The notes under the pieces: generated by a model
Seen by the model: only the letters and a program-made list of their open reading frames with translations
Told to the model about the DNA's origin: nothing
Database searches by the model: none
In this document: one piece after another, positions 7,753 to 17,079 of the stretch
Numbering within the stretch: position 1 is the first letter of the stretch
Layout of the letters: every line of letters starts with the position of its first letter
Position numbers and translations under genes: made by a program
NCBI GenBank assembly: GCA_947565865.1
Contig: CANOHT010000008.1
Span: 24,338 to 88,337, forward strand
Source of the DNA: an uncultured Clostridia bacterium
Lineage (GTDB): Bacteria > Bacillota > Clostridia > Christensenellales > Aristaeellaceae
Length of the DNA stretch: 64,000 nt
Direction: 5' to 3'

Positions 7753-9039
7753 TCAGGCCAGGCTGACCAGCTGATCGACAGTGCCTTCGCCCTGCAGCAG
7801 CGCATCGCTTCCGGCGTCCACATTGGTCATAAGCAGCTTGCGCACACGTCCTTCGTTGTTCAGGAAGGGGAAGGGCTTGCCCGTGCGGTTCTCCTGGGAG
7901 GCATGGCTGATAACCAGCTCATCCACATCGGACTTTTCACCGATGTAGATGGAGTCGATGGCCGTGTCCGTTTCAAGCCGCCGGAAGTCCTCCAGGTGCA
8001 GACGGCCGATGTGCAGCAGCCGCTCGATGAAGATCAGGGGGTACACATAGCTGTCATCCTTGCAGTAGATGCTGTGACGGGGCGCCTTGGAGGCGAAAAT
8101 GTTTCGCAGAACAATATCGTCGTACAGGCCCAGGCTGCCTTGCTCCTCCTCCCGCAGGTGGAAGCGGGTGATGCCGATGGCGTACTGCCAGTAGGTGCCG
8201 AACACGTTGGTGATGGTAATCCGGCGAATCCAGGACTTGGTGGACAGCATCCGGACGGCGCTGTGGCAGTTGTCGCTGTATATGCCGTCCACGGATATAT
8301 CCTCAATGGGGCCCCACATGCCGTCATCCGCGTTCAGGGCCAGCAGGTCATCAAAGCAGCGGCCCTGGAGGTTGCGGATCTGGCCGAAGCGGCAGCCGCC
8401 GTCCAGATGGATGCCGTCCATGTGGATGGCGTAGGGGTTGCCGTAGTTGAAATCGAAGCGGATGTTCTCAATGGTGAAGTATTCCAGGTAGAAAAAGAAC
8501 GTGGCGAAGAACCGAGGATTTTTGATGGTCAGGTTTCGCATGGTGAAGTATTTGGTGTGGGAGAAAACCATGGTGCAGATGGAGGTGTTGGCGTCCAGAT
8601 ATTGATGCTCCGGCGGGATGTCCCCCGCGCCGTCCAGGTTGCGGGCGTGATGCCATTCAGGCCCCAGGGGGCGGAAACGGGGCGCGTAATTGCGGGGATA
8701 CCGATCGCCGGGCAATACCGGCAGGTCGGCCATGAAGGGCGTCTGGTTCATGTTGTCCATGTTCCAGATGCCGCCCTCTATGGTGATGTGCTGATCGCCG
8801 TGCTCGGGGTCGGCGTTGGCAATCATGCAGTAATCGCAGCGGGGCAGCAGGCGGATTTCGGTGGTGGCGTCCAGGCGCAGGGTCTGGCCGCTGTGGATTT
8901 TCAGCGTTCGGCTGATGGCGTAATGCGCCTTGGGCGGAGCGAGATAAACGCAGGAAACGCCGCTGTCCAGCAGCGCCTGAATGGCGGGTGCGTCGTCGTG
9001 TACGCCGTCGCCATAGAGCATCGGTAAGTCCTCACTCAT
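7753..9039 (-). CDS. Right-handed beta-helix protein, pectate lyase/GH28-like
   Basis: A protein of about 428 residues with the start of the Pectate_lyase_3/GH28 superfamily, MLYGDGVHDDAPAIQALLDS, followed by beta-helix coils (LDATTEIRLLP, ITIEGGIWNMDN, FTMRNLTIKNPRFF, FTIENIRFDFNYGNPY). The segments HMDGIHLDGG and DDLLALNADDG match the places where GH28 enzymes carry catalytic Asp residues, so hydrolase activity is plausible. No signal peptide is visible, which suggests cytoplasmic action on an imported oligosaccharide. The ATG at 9039 has GGGAGG 9 nt upstream and overlaps the end of the response regulator gene by 8 nt. GH28, pectate lyase and epimerase members share this fold, so the precise reaction is open. 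Confidence 0.83.
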   Translation of the reverse strand: MSEDLPMLYGDGVHDDAPAIQALLDSGVSCVYLAPPKAHYAISRTLKIHSGQTLRLDATTEIRLLPRCDYCMIANADPEHGDQHITIEGGIWNMDNMNQTPFMADLPVLPGDRYPRNYAPRFRPLGPEWHHARNLDGAGDIPPEHQYLDANTSICTMVFSHTKYFTMRNLTIKNPRFFATFFFYLEYFTIENIRFDFNYGNPYAIHMDGIHLDGGCRFGQIRNLQGRCFDDLLALNADDGMWGPIEDISVDGIYSDNCHSAVRMLSTKSWIRRITITNVFGTYWQYAIGITRFHLREEEQGSLGLYDDIVLRNIFASKAPRHSIYCKDDSYVYPLIFIERLLHIGRLHLEDFRRLETDTAIDSIYIGEKSDVDELVISHASQENRTGKPFPFLNNEGRVRKLLMTNVDAGSDALLQGEGTVDQLVSLA

Positions 9040-9781
9040 GCTGTTGATCCTCCCAATGATCGTTTTGACCAAGTGTTTTCGCGTATTCCCGGGGCGTCAT
9101 CTGCGTCATTTCCTTGAACCAGCGGGAGAAGTACCGAATGTCCTGAAAGCCGCACGCTTCCGCTACGTCGGCGATTTTCGCGTTGGGGTTTTGCAGGAGC
9201 GTGTGCGCCTTCTTCAGGTACTGCTTCTTCTTGTACTGGGAGAAGGAAATGCCCATTCTTTCCTGGAACAGCTCGGAGATGTAGGTGCGGTTGAAGGCGA
9301 AGCGCGTGGACAGGTCGTTGAGGGACAGGGACGGCGACAGATGGTCGTTGATGAAGCTGCACATCTGGAACACCACGTCCTCCCCGCCCTTCTGCGGCGT
9401 ACCGCGGCTGCACAGAAGCTGGTAAATCTTGCGTAAAAGCCCTTCCGCCTCAGCGTCATCCACGGGCTTGAGCATGTAGTAGTAGGCGCCGTCGTTCAGG
9501 GCTTGCCGGGCATAGCTGAAATCGTCATGCCCGGAGAGGATCACCGCCACCATATCCTCCCGCAGGGCCTTGCACTCCCGCAGCAGCGTCAGGCCGTTTT
9601 TTTGCTTGAGCTGGATGTCCGTAATCAGCAGCTCGGGACGGAGACGGTCAAACGCCACACTGGCCTCCTCCGCGCTGGTGCACGCGCAGGCCAGGTCAAA
9701 ACCATAGCTGGCGAAGGGGAACGCCGCCTGAATATCCTTCAGCGCCCACAGGTCGTCATCCACGATCATTGCGCGATACAT
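9032..9781 (-). CDS. Response regulator with AraC-family DNA-binding domain
   Basis: A 249-residue YesN-type regulator, much shorter than the one at 444-2003 because it lacks the long central region. The receiver domain has D8/D9/D10, phosphoacceptor D55 (LLITDIQL) and the Lys in MLKPVDD. The C-terminal AraC helix-turn-helix pair includes SLNDLSTRFAFNRTYISELF and ADVAEACGFQDIRYFSRWF. It lies between the ABC importer genes and the degradation genes, and the start of the beta-helix gene overlaps its 3' end. Its cognate kinase is most likely the one at 13358-15094. It probably activates this operon in response to the imported glycan. Confidence 0.93.
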   Translation of the reverse strand: MYRAMIVDDDLWALKDIQAAFPFASYGFDLACACTSAEEASVAFDRLRPELLITDIQLKQKNGLTLLRECKALREDMVAVILSGHDDFSYARQALNDGAYYYMLKPVDDAEAEGLLRKIYQLLCSRGTPQKGGEDVVFQMCSFINDHLSPSLSLNDLSTRFAFNRTYISELFQERMGISFSQYKKKQYLKKAHTLLQNPNAKIADVAEACGFQDIRYFSRWFKEMTQMTPREYAKTLGQNDHWEDQQHE

Positions 9782-9824
9782 TTTCCCGCCTCCGTCCCTT
9801 GCTTTCAGAAAGTTAATACGTCGG

Positions 9825-11360
9825 TCAGAACGCTTTGTTCAGTTCGTTCAGGAGCGGCTCCCAGATGGGGCGGTTCTCCTCGATGAACTTATCCACCTCC
9901 GTCCGGACATCCAGGGAGGAGTCCAGCACCAGGCGCACCACTTCTTCCCGCCAGTTGATGCTGTAACGGGCTTTGGCGTCGCTGTTGTAGAAGGCGTAGT
10001 CCGTGTCATAGGGCAGGATATCCTGGCTGCAGCGGAACTCAAACATGTCGTCGGACATCTTCCGCCAGTAGGGGTCCTGGGCTGGGTCGATGTAGGCGGA
10101 GGAATCGGCCAGCACGTTTCGCAGCATCAGATAGTACATGGAGGGATACTTTTCACGGATAATGGCGTAGGTGCCGTCCAGGATTTCGGGGCACAGCAGG
10201 GTATAGTTGCCCTGGTCATCCTTCTCCCAGTCAACGCCGCGAATGCCCAGCTGGCACAGCTCGAAGCCCTCCAGGGTGGCGAAGTAATCGTACATCGCCA
10301 GGATGCGGTCGAAGGTCACGTCATCCAGCTCGGGGCTGAACAGGGAAGCGAAGCAGAAGTTGCCGCTGGTGCCCGCCGCGTGGTACACACCGTTGTTGTC
10401 GGTGATGGTCACGGTGGACAGAAGGCCCTTCATGTCCTCCACGGTGCTGACGCTCTCATCGTCGGAGCCGGACAGATACCACTCGGCGATGGCCTGGGGA
10501 TGGCCGGGGCCTCCCCAGTAGTCAAAGGCCGCGGACTTGCCCAGCAGGAACTCGCCTACGTTGCCCAGATAGAATTCGGGGGAAATGAGGCCTTCCTGAT
10601 AGAGCTTGCGGAGGTACTCGATGCCTTCTACCGTGCCCTCCTGCGCGTAGCCCAGGACGTACTCGCCGCTTTCGTTCTTGTAGATGGTATCAAAGCCCTT
10701 GTTGAACTGATACATGAAGGGACGGATCAGCTGCCCGGCCATCTGCGTCATGCCGATGCTGCCGAACGTTTCCTTGCAGTCCCGCAGGTAGTTTTCAAAC
10801 TCGTTCAGCGTGGCGGACACGCCGAAGTCATAGCCCAGCTCCCGGGCCCAGTCCACACGGTAATAGATCAGGGTGTGCATGGCGTACACGAAGTTTTCGG
10901 GGCCCACCAGATGAATGATGGTGTGGGGCACGCAGTAGGTCTTGCCGTCTACCTTGATGGCTTCGGCAATGCCGGTGGCCTGCACCTGGGCCGCCAGATT
11001 GGGATACTTCTCCTCCCAGCCGTCGGGCAGCGGCTTAATCAGCTCCTGCTCGGCATAGGTCAGGTATTCAGTGGAGTTCCAGTCGAAGAACAGGATGTCC
11101 GGCATGGTGCCGGCGGTGATCCACATGGTGTTCTTGTCATGCCAGGCGGCGTTGTCCACCGCGTACAATTCCCAGTCGAAGTTGAACATTTCCTGGAGCT
11201 TGTAGTACACCGCGTCATGGGTATAGTCGCCGCCCTCGGTGATCTGGGACATCTGGCTGGCGGTGAAGGTCACGTGGGTGTCGTACGACCCTTCGGCCAA
11301 GGCGCCAAGGGCGCTCAGGGAGAGCGTCACTGCCAACGCCAGGGCTAACCATTTCTTCAT
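9825..11360 (-). CDS. Extracellular solute-binding protein, carbohydrate ABC importer
   Basis: A 511-residue binding protein with an N-terminal signal peptide (MKKWLALALAVTLSLSALGA, then LAEGSYD). The length and features (LYAVDNAAWHDKNTMWITAG, MPDILFFDWN, LIKPLPDGWEEKYPNL, YCVPHTII) fit the large LplA/YtcQ-type family that works with LplB/YtcP permeases. No lipobox Cys is seen in the signal region. The ATG at 11360 is preceded by AAAGGAG at 8 nt; the open frame continues upstream but without signals. It follows the two permease genes. The ATPase (MsmK/UgpC type) is not encoded here, so the importer probably uses a shared ATPase made elsewhere, as is usual in this family. Confidence 0.92.
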   Translation of the reverse strand: MKKWLALALAVTLSLSALGALAEGSYDTHVTFTASQMSQITEGGDYTHDAVYYKLQEMFNFDWELYAVDNAAWHDKNTMWITAGTMPDILFFDWNSTEYLTYAEQELIKPLPDGWEEKYPNLAAQVQATGIAEAIKVDGKTYCVPHTIIHLVGPENFVYAMHTLIYYRVDWARELGYDFGVSATLNEFENYLRDCKETFGSIGMTQMAGQLIRPFMYQFNKGFDTIYKNESGEYVLGYAQEGTVEGIEYLRKLYQEGLISPEFYLGNVGEFLLGKSAAFDYWGGPGHPQAIAEWYLSGSDDESVSTVEDMKGLLSTVTITDNNGVYHAAGTSGNFCFASLFSPELDDVTFDRILAMYDYFATLEGFELCQLGIRGVDWEKDDQGNYTLLCPEILDGTYAIIREKYPSMYYLMLRNVLADSSAYIDPAQDPYWRKMSDDMFEFRCSQDILPYDTDYAFYNSDAKARYSINWREEVVRLVLDSSLDVRTEVDKFIEENRPIWEPLLNELNKAF

Positions 11361-11431
11361 GTTTCGATCTCCTTTCTCGGTTCCGTAAGCAAACTGTCGG
11401 GATGAACCAATCACAAGCTGGCCAGCTTTGA

Positions 11432-12334
11432 TTACATCTTGATGGCGCCTACCAGCGCGCCTTTGACAAAGTACTTCTGCAGGAAGGGATAAACGATCAT
11501 GATCGGCGCGATGGTCAGGAACAGGGTGGCCATCTGGGTGCCGACGCCGGAAACCTGGCTGGTGAGATCCTTGTAGCCCTGCATGTTCACATTGGCGTTG
11601 AAGTTGCCCACGCCGCTGTTGACCACCGCCCGCAAAACCAGGGGGAGCGGCCACTGATCGGACTTGTCCAGCACCATCATGGGCCAGAACCACTCGTTCC
11701 AGTAGCCCACGGCCACAAACAGGGAGAAGGTGGCGATGATGGGCAGCTGCAGGGGCAGCACGATGCGGAAGAAAATCTTCAGCTCGGACGCGCCGTCGAT
11801 TTTCGCCGCTTCCAGCATGCTTTCAGGCATTTGCTCAATGCTGCTCTTGATGATGATGATATTGAAGCAGGATACCCCGCCCATCAGCACGATGGCGATT
11901 CGCTGGTTGAGCAGCCCCAGGTCGCGGATGTTCAGATACGCCGGGATCAGGCCGCCGCCAAAGTACATGGGGATCAGCGCGAAGAGGGCGAAGAACAGCT
12001 TCCTGCCCGGATAATTGGGCCGGGAGAGGGCGTAGGCCGTCAGCAGGGTGATGACCATGGCGTACACGGTGCCAAGCCCCACAATGTACAGCGTTGAAAG
12101 ATAGCCGCTGAAGAGAATCGGCGCGTCAAAGACGTACTTGTAATTCACCAGCGTGAAATCCGACGGGGCCAGGAAAAGCATCCCCGGGTTGGCGTTGTTC
12201 GTCCGCTCTCCGGCGAAGGATACCAGGAGCATGTTGTAGAAAGGGATGATAATCAGCAGGGCGAAGACGGTCAAAAAGGCGTAGACCACGATGTCAAACC
12301 ATTCAATTTTCTTTTTTCTTCCGGCGCTTGCCAT
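11432..12334 (-). CDS. Carbohydrate ABC transporter permease, LplC/YtcP type
   Basis: A 300-residue inner-membrane permease with six predicted helices, beginning VVYAFLTVFALLIIIPFYNM. The binding-protein-dependent transport (EAA) loop reads EAAKIDGASELKIFFRIVLP. The C-terminus KYFVKGALVGAIKM is characteristic of YtcP/LplC proteins. It lies 15 nt after the LplB-type permease gene and 71 nt before the binding protein gene. The two permeases form the transmembrane pore of one importer. Confidence 0.93.
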   Translation of the reverse strand: MASAGRKKKIEWFDIVVYAFLTVFALLIIIPFYNMLLVSFAGERTNNANPGMLFLAPSDFTLVNYKYVFDAPILFSGYLSTLYIVGLGTVYAMVITLLTAYALSRPNYPGRKLFFALFALIPMYFGGGLIPAYLNIRDLGLLNQRIAIVLMGGVSCFNIIIIKSSIEQMPESMLEAAKIDGASELKIFFRIVLPLQLPIIATFSLFVAVGYWNEWFWPMMVLDKSDQWPLPLVLRAVVNSGVGNFNANVNMQGYKDLTSQVSGVGTQMATLFLTIAPIMIVYPFLQKYFVKGALVGAIKM

Positions 12335-12349
12335 GAACGCTTCCTCCTT

Positions 12350-13288
12350 TTACGCGAACAGCCCGCTGCCGCTGACTTTTTTGATGATGAAGTTGGCGCC
12401 CACCAGCAGCGCCACGTTGATAATGGACTTGAACAGGCCCACCGCCGTGGAGAAGCCGTAGTCCGGTATGGCGCCGAAGGTGATGTCGTAAACGTAGATG
12501 TCAATGGTGGTGGCGACGGACTTCACCGCCGAATTCTGCAAATTGAAGATCTGGTCGAAGGAGCCGCCCATGAGCCCGCCGATGGACAGAATCAGCATGA
12601 CGATAATGGTCGGCATGATGCCCGGCAGCGTGACGTGCCAGATGCGCCGCAGCCGTCCCGCGCCGTCCACCTCCGCCGCCTCGTACAGCTCGGTGTTGAT
12701 ACCCATGATGGCCGCCATGTAGATGATGGCCGACCAGCCCGCGCCCTTCCAGATGGAGCTGATGTACAAAAGCGGCCGGAAAAAGGTTTTCGATGCCATG
12801 AAGTTCACCGGCGCGATGCCGAATGCGCCGATCATGGCGTTGACCAGCCCCTCCTGCCGGAACAGCGTGCGCGCCACGATGCCCACCACCACCCAGGACA
12901 GAAAGTGCGGAAAGGTGAAGATGGTCTGATAAACCCGCTTGAGCTTGGCGCCGCGCATTTCATTGATGAAGATGGCCAGCAGGATGGGGAAGAAGAACTC
13001 CACCGCCAGGCGGGTCAGGCTGATTTCCAGCGTTGTCACAATGGAGCGCATGGCCCCGGCGGTGATAAACAGACGCTCAAAATTGGCCAGGCCGATCCAT
13101 TCGCTGCCCAGTATTCCCTTGCGGATGTTGAATTTTTCAAACGCCATGAGCAAGCCGTAAATGGGCTTGTAGACAAATACGCCGAACCATGCAAGGGCGG
13201 GGAGCAGCATCAGATAGATGTACCGGGCCTCCAGCATCCGCCGCCACAGGCCTGATGAGCGTCCCAGCCGCCGCCTTTGAACGACCAT
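12350..13288 (-). CDS. Carbohydrate ABC transporter permease, LplB/YteP type
   Basis: A 312-residue permease with a short basic N-terminus followed by YIYLMLLPALAWFGVFVYKP, the typical first helix of LplB/YteP proteins. The EAA loop reads EAAEVDGAGRLRRIWHVTLP, and the C-terminal half keeps the usual NLQNSAVKSVATTIDIYVYD pattern. It is the second gene of the operon, between the sensor kinase and the partner permease. No ATP-binding subunit is encoded nearby. Confidence 0.93.
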   Translation of the reverse strand: MVVQRRRLGRSSGLWRRMLEARYIYLMLLPALAWFGVFVYKPIYGLLMAFEKFNIRKGILGSEWIGLANFERLFITAGAMRSIVTTLEISLTRLAVEFFFPILLAIFINEMRGAKLKRVYQTIFTFPHFLSWVVVGIVARTLFRQEGLVNAMIGAFGIAPVNFMASKTFFRPLLYISSIWKGAGWSAIIYMAAIMGINTELYEAAEVDGAGRLRRIWHVTLPGIMPTIIVMLILSIGGLMGGSFDQIFNLQNSAVKSVATTIDIYVYDITFGAIPDYGFSTAVGLFKSIINVALLVGANFIIKKVSGSGLFA

Positions 13289-13357
13289 AGAATCACCCCA
13301 ATCGTATTTCTATGGAACCATCATAATGGTTTTCGGCATGCTCAAACAGGGCTAAAT

Positions 13358-15094
13358 TCATCCAAAAGTTTCATTATCTTCGGTTTTTCGACACAAAGTG
13401 AAGGGCGAGACGGTTACGATGACCCGCAGTCCGCCTTCCGCGCGGTTTTCCATGCGCAGGCGGCATCCCTCGCCGTTGACCAGCCTCAGCCGCTTATGGA
13501 TATTGAATACGCCGATGCGATCCATGTACAGCGGCCTTTCATCACTGCCGTCTGCCTCAGCCAGCTCGCGGTTCATGGCCTCCAGCTTGCCTTCATCCAT
13601 GCCGACGCCGTTATCCTCGATCCAGAGGATGAGGCTGTCGTTTTCCTTCCGAGCGGTGATCCAAATGCGCGGCTCGGTCGGCTGCTTCTTCACCAGGCCG
13701 TGGAGGATGGCGTTTTCGCACAGGGGCTGCAGCGTCATCCGGGGGAGGATGATGCCGCCGCAATCCGGGGCTGCCCGATAGATAAACTGGTAGGTCTCTC
13801 CATACCGCAGGCGAATGATTTTTTCATATTCCCGAAGACAGCCGATTTCCTCGGTCAAGGTTGCCATCAGCGTTTCTCGGCGCGTACCGTAGCGGTAGAT
13901 ACGGGCCATGGCGGTACACATCTCGCAAATGGATTTTTCCGCGCCGGCCCGGGCCATGCCCCGGATGCACTCCAGGTTGTTGTAGAGAAAGTGAGGGTTG
14001 ATCTGCGATTGCAGGTGGAGGAGCTGCTCATTGACGTATTTCAGGTTGGCGTCGTAGAGTGCCTGGCGCATATCCAGCTCCAAGGCGGCGTGGTTTTGCA
14101 GGCGGACGAGCATATGATTGATGTTTTGGGTCAGGAAGGCGAACTCCCTGTATCGGCTTTCATGCACCACCAGCGCCTGAGCCTCCCGGCCAATGGCCTT
14201 AATCTGCCGGATGATGTCCTCTACCGGCGCGAGGAGCTTTCGATAAAGCGCGGCGGCTACCAGGCTGCCGCACAGAACCATCACGCCGCTGAGAAAGACC
14301 GCCCAGTAGCGATACCAGGGATTGGTGCTTAACAGATGGGACTGATTGGTCAATTTGAGGATATCCCAGCCCAGCACGCTGCTGCGGGCGGCGGTGATCC
14401 AGTATTCCTGGCCCTCATGACGCAGCCGCTTTTCTGTTTGCCATATATCCGCGAGCATTTCCTCCGGCCATTGGGCGGGATTGAGCAGCGCTTGTCCCTC
14501 GCCATCCAGCACCAGATAGCAATCCTTGTCAAAGTAAACGTCCATCAGCGCTTGCAGGTCATAAGCCACAAAGAGCGCGCCGACGTAGGTCTGCTCGTAG
14601 GCCAGGCTATACAGCGGCGTGCGCCATTGCAGATAATACAGAGGCTCGCCAATTCTGCTTTTTTTGATTGCCGCGTCCTCATACACGGGCTGATGAAAAG
14701 GCTCCTCGACGTGCCGGATTTCCGGGATGCGCCCCGCGTTCAGACTGGTTTCATCCCGGAAGTCCAGCCGCGCGCCGATGGCGATGTCATCCAGTAAAAG
14801 CCCCTTCATCAGTTGGCTGAGAAGCGGATACAGTCGGTAGCGGCTGGCGTGGGAGGCTAACGCATATTCCTTCACCTGTTCGTTGTAAGAAAGCTCCACC
14901 GCGATGTCAGCCTTGCGCTGAAGATAGGCGTCCATGGCGCTGCAGGCCCGCAGGGTGGACTCCTCCTCATATCGGTAGGCTGTGCCGACCTCCACCGCGT
15001 GATTGGCGAGAAACAAGCCCCAGATGCCCACAAGCTGTGCCGCGACGCTCAGGCATACGAACAGCGCCAGAATACCCTTCAGGGATAGTTTCAT
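13358..15094 (-). CDS. YesM-type sensor histidine kinase, first gene of the glycan operon
   Basis: A 578-residue membrane kinase. Membrane segments lie near residues 5-27 (GILALFVCLSVAAQLVGIWG) and 265-290 (YWAVFLSGVMVLCGSLVAAA), flanking an extracytoplasmic sensor domain. The His_kinase motif is QINPHFLYNNLECI, and the HATPase domain includes LQPLCENAILHGLV and EDNGVGMDEGK. A GGAGG site precedes the ATG. It is transcribed with the ABC importer, response regulator and degradation genes, so it very probably senses the transported sugar and phosphorylates the regulator at 9032-9781. Confidence 0.93.
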   Translation of the reverse strand: MKLSLKGILALFVCLSVAAQLVGIWGLFLANHAVEVGTAYRYEEESTLRACSAMDAYLQRKADIAVELSYNEQVKEYALASHASRYRLYPLLSQLMKGLLLDDIAIGARLDFRDETSLNAGRIPEIRHVEEPFHQPVYEDAAIKKSRIGEPLYYLQWRTPLYSLAYEQTYVGALFVAYDLQALMDVYFDKDCYLVLDGEGQALLNPAQWPEEMLADIWQTEKRLRHEGQEYWITAARSSVLGWDILKLTNQSHLLSTNPWYRYWAVFLSGVMVLCGSLVAAALYRKLLAPVEDIIRQIKAIGREAQALVVHESRYREFAFLTQNINHMLVRLQNHAALELDMRQALYDANLKYVNEQLLHLQSQINPHFLYNNLECIRGMARAGAEKSICEMCTAMARIYRYGTRRETLMATLTEEIGCLREYEKIIRLRYGETYQFIYRAAPDCGGIILPRMTLQPLCENAILHGLVKKQPTEPRIWITARKENDSLILWIEDNGVGMDEGKLEAMNRELAEADGSDERPLYMDRIGVFNIHKRLRLVNGEGCRLRMENRAEGGLRVIVTVSPFTLCRKTEDNETFG

Positions 15095-15169
15095 AAGCTC
15101 CCTCCTTCTTTCGCGTTAAGGGTTTGCCTTGGTATGCGCGCCTGCTGCGGCCGTTTGAATCTATATGCG

Positions 15170-15198
15170 ATTATAACATGTTGACGAGATGGGCGCAA
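15170..15198 (-). promoter_or_regulatory. Promoter of the glycan-use operon
   Basis: Minus strand: -35 TTGCGC (15193-15198), a 17-nt spacer and a perfect -10 TATAAT (15170-15175) preceded by TGT, so also an extended -10. It lies about 75 nt before the kinase ATG. The -35 is weak, which fits activator dependence. Confidence 0.6.
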
Positions 15199-15243
15199 GG
15201 CGCGGGGCAGGACGGAGAATTTACTTGCCGCAAGAGGAAGATA

Positions 15244-15273
15244 TTGAAAAACACCCCGGATTTGTGTTATGAT
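15244..15273 (+). promoter_or_regulatory. Promoter of the ABC exporter operon
   Basis: -35 TTGAAA (15244-15249), an 18-nt spacer and -10 TATGAT (15268-15273), 36 nt before the ATG at 15310. It diverges from the glycan operon promoter. Confidence 0.65.
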
Positions 15274-15309
15274 AAACGATATGTCAATGGTGACGCAAAG
15301 GAGGAAATC

Positions 15310-17079
15310 ATGAGAGAAACGCGGTTTGCGAGCCATTATGTCAGCAGACACTGGCTGCAATATCTGCTGGGCATCGCGGCCTTGTTTGTGGTGGATGCCA
15401 TGAACGTTTATGTGCCCCAGTTCGCCGGGGAGATCACCGACGGTCTGGCCGGCGGCTCCATGGGTATGGCCGGCGTGATGTCTTTGGTGTGGCGGATTGT
15501 GTTCATCGGCGCGGTGATCGCGCTGGGGCGGTTCTGCTGGCGCTTTTTTCTCTTTGGCGCGGCCCGCTCCATTGAGAAGGAGATCCGCAATGATCTCTTT
15601 GGCCATCTGACGAAATTGTCGGTGCGCTATTTCAACGAGCACAAAACCGGCGATTTGATGGCGCACTTCACCAACGACCTGATGAGCGTCCGGCAGCTGC
15701 TGGGCATGACGGTCATCACGGCCTTTGACGCCTCGGTGATGCTGGTGCTGGTGCTGGGCAAAATGATTCAGTATGTCAGCCTGAAGCTGACGCTGGTGGC
15801 GGTCATTCCGATGCTGCTGATCATTGTCGGTGATTATTTCTACGGCAAGACCATGCACCGCCGCTTCCGAGAGCGGCAGGAGGCATTCTCCGATCTGACG
15901 GATCAGGTGCAGGAGACAGTCAGCGGCATCCGCGTCATCAAGGCCTTCGTCCAGGAGCAGAAGGAGCTGCTGGCCTTTGCCAAGATCAACCAAAATGCCC
16001 AGGACAAGAACCTGCGGGTGGTACGGCTCCGCGCCCTGGTGATGCCGCTTTTGAACATGGTCATCGGCATCAGCAGCCTTCTGACGCTGCTCTACGGCGG
16101 TTATCTGGCCATTCACGGCGAAATCACCTTGGGCCAGTTTATCGCCTTCAACAGCTACATCGGTATGCTGGTATGGCCGATGATGGCCGTGAGCGAGTGC
16201 ATCACCTCGGTTTCCCAGGGCTTGGCGTCCATGGGCCGCATCATCACCATCTTTGACGAAAAGCCCGATATTGTGGATGACAGCCAGGTGAAGCCCATCC
16301 AGGCGCTGAAGGGCGAGGTGGAGCTGCGGGAGCTGAGCTTTGCCTACCCGGATCAGCCGAAGACGCCGGTACTGACGCAGGTCTCGGTGAAGGTGAAGGC
16401 CGGGGAAACCCTGGCCATCCTGGGCCGGACGGGCAGCGGCAAGACCACCATCCCCACCTTGCTGATGCGGCTGTATGACGCCGAGGACGGCAGCATTCTG
16501 CTGGATGGTCACGCCATCAGGGAGATTCCCCTGAAGACGCTGCGCCACGGCATCGCCTATGTGCCCCAGGAGAGCTTCCTGTTCTCCGACACCCTGGAAA
16601 ACAACATCGCCTTCGGTGTGGATGAATGGAAGCGCGAGACGGTGGAGGCCGCGGCGCGGGCCGCCTGCATCCATGATAACATCATGGACTTCCCCGAGGG
16701 CTACGCCACCCTGGTGGGCGAGCGCGGCGTGACCCTGTCCGGCGGACAGAAGCAGCGCAGCGCCATCGCCCGGGCGCTGATGAAGGATGCGCCCATCCTT
16801 ATTCTGGACGATGCGCTGTCCGCCGTGGATACCGACACGGAGCGGCAGATTCTGCACAACTTGAAGGAAAACCGCCGGGGGAAGACCACCATCATCATTG
16901 CGCACCGCATATCCACCATCCAGGATGCCGACCACATCATGGTGCTGGAGGAAGGCCGGGTGGCGGAGTACGGCGATCACGCGGCGCTGTTGGCCCACAA
17001 CGGTCTGTATGCCAAGCTGTACGAGAAGCAGCAGCTGGAAAAGCAGCTGCATGAGGAGGGAGGGGCACGGGATGACTGA
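15310..17079 (+). CDS. ABC exporter half-transporter with degenerate ATP site (BmrC-like subunit)
   Basis: A 589-residue half-transporter: a six-helix ABC-exporter membrane domain (about 1-320) fused to an ATP-binding domain. Walker A is GRTGSGKTT (about residue 373) and the signature is LSGGQKQR. Walker B is ILILDDALSAVD, in which the catalytic Glu after the Walker Asp is replaced by Asp. That is the hallmark of the non-hydrolysing site in heterodimeric exporters such as TM287/288 and BmrCD. AAAGGAGG precedes the ATG at 15310; the open frame extends upstream without signals. The next gene overlaps its stop codon. Substrate is unknown; multidrug or peptide/lipid export is typical. Confidence 0.93.
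   Translation: MRETRFASHYVSRHWLQYLLGIAALFVVDAMNVYVPQFAGEITDGLAGGSMGMAGVMSLVWRIVFIGAVIALGRFCWRFFLFGAARSIEKEIRNDLFGHLTKLSVRYFNEHKTGDLMAHFTNDLMSVRQLLGMTVITAFDASVMLVLVLGKMIQYVSLKLTLVAVIPMLLIIVGDYFYGKTMHRRFRERQEAFSDLTDQVQETVSGIRVIKAFVQEQKELLAFAKINQNAQDKNLRVVRLRALVMPLLNMVIGISSLLTLLYGGYLAIHGEITLGQFIAFNSYIGMLVWPMMAVSECITSVSQGLASMGRIITIFDEKPDIVDDSQVKPIQALKGEVELRELSFAYPDQPKTPVLTQVSVKVKAGETLAILGRTGSGKTTIPTLLMRLYDAEDGSILLDGHAIREIPLKTLRHGIAYVPQESFLFSDTLENNIAFGVDEWKRETVEAAARAACIHDNIMDFPEGYATLVGERGVTLSGGQKQRSAIARALMKDAPILILDDALSAVDTDTERQILHNLKENRRGKTTIIIAHRISTIQDADHIMVLEEGRVAEYGDHAALLAHNGLYAKLYEKQQLEKQLHEEGGARDD

Noticed and set aside
9825..11693. 622-residue version of the sugar-binding protein
   Set aside because: The signal peptide and AAAGGAG site mark the start at 11360; the extra N-terminus is the permease gene read in another frame.
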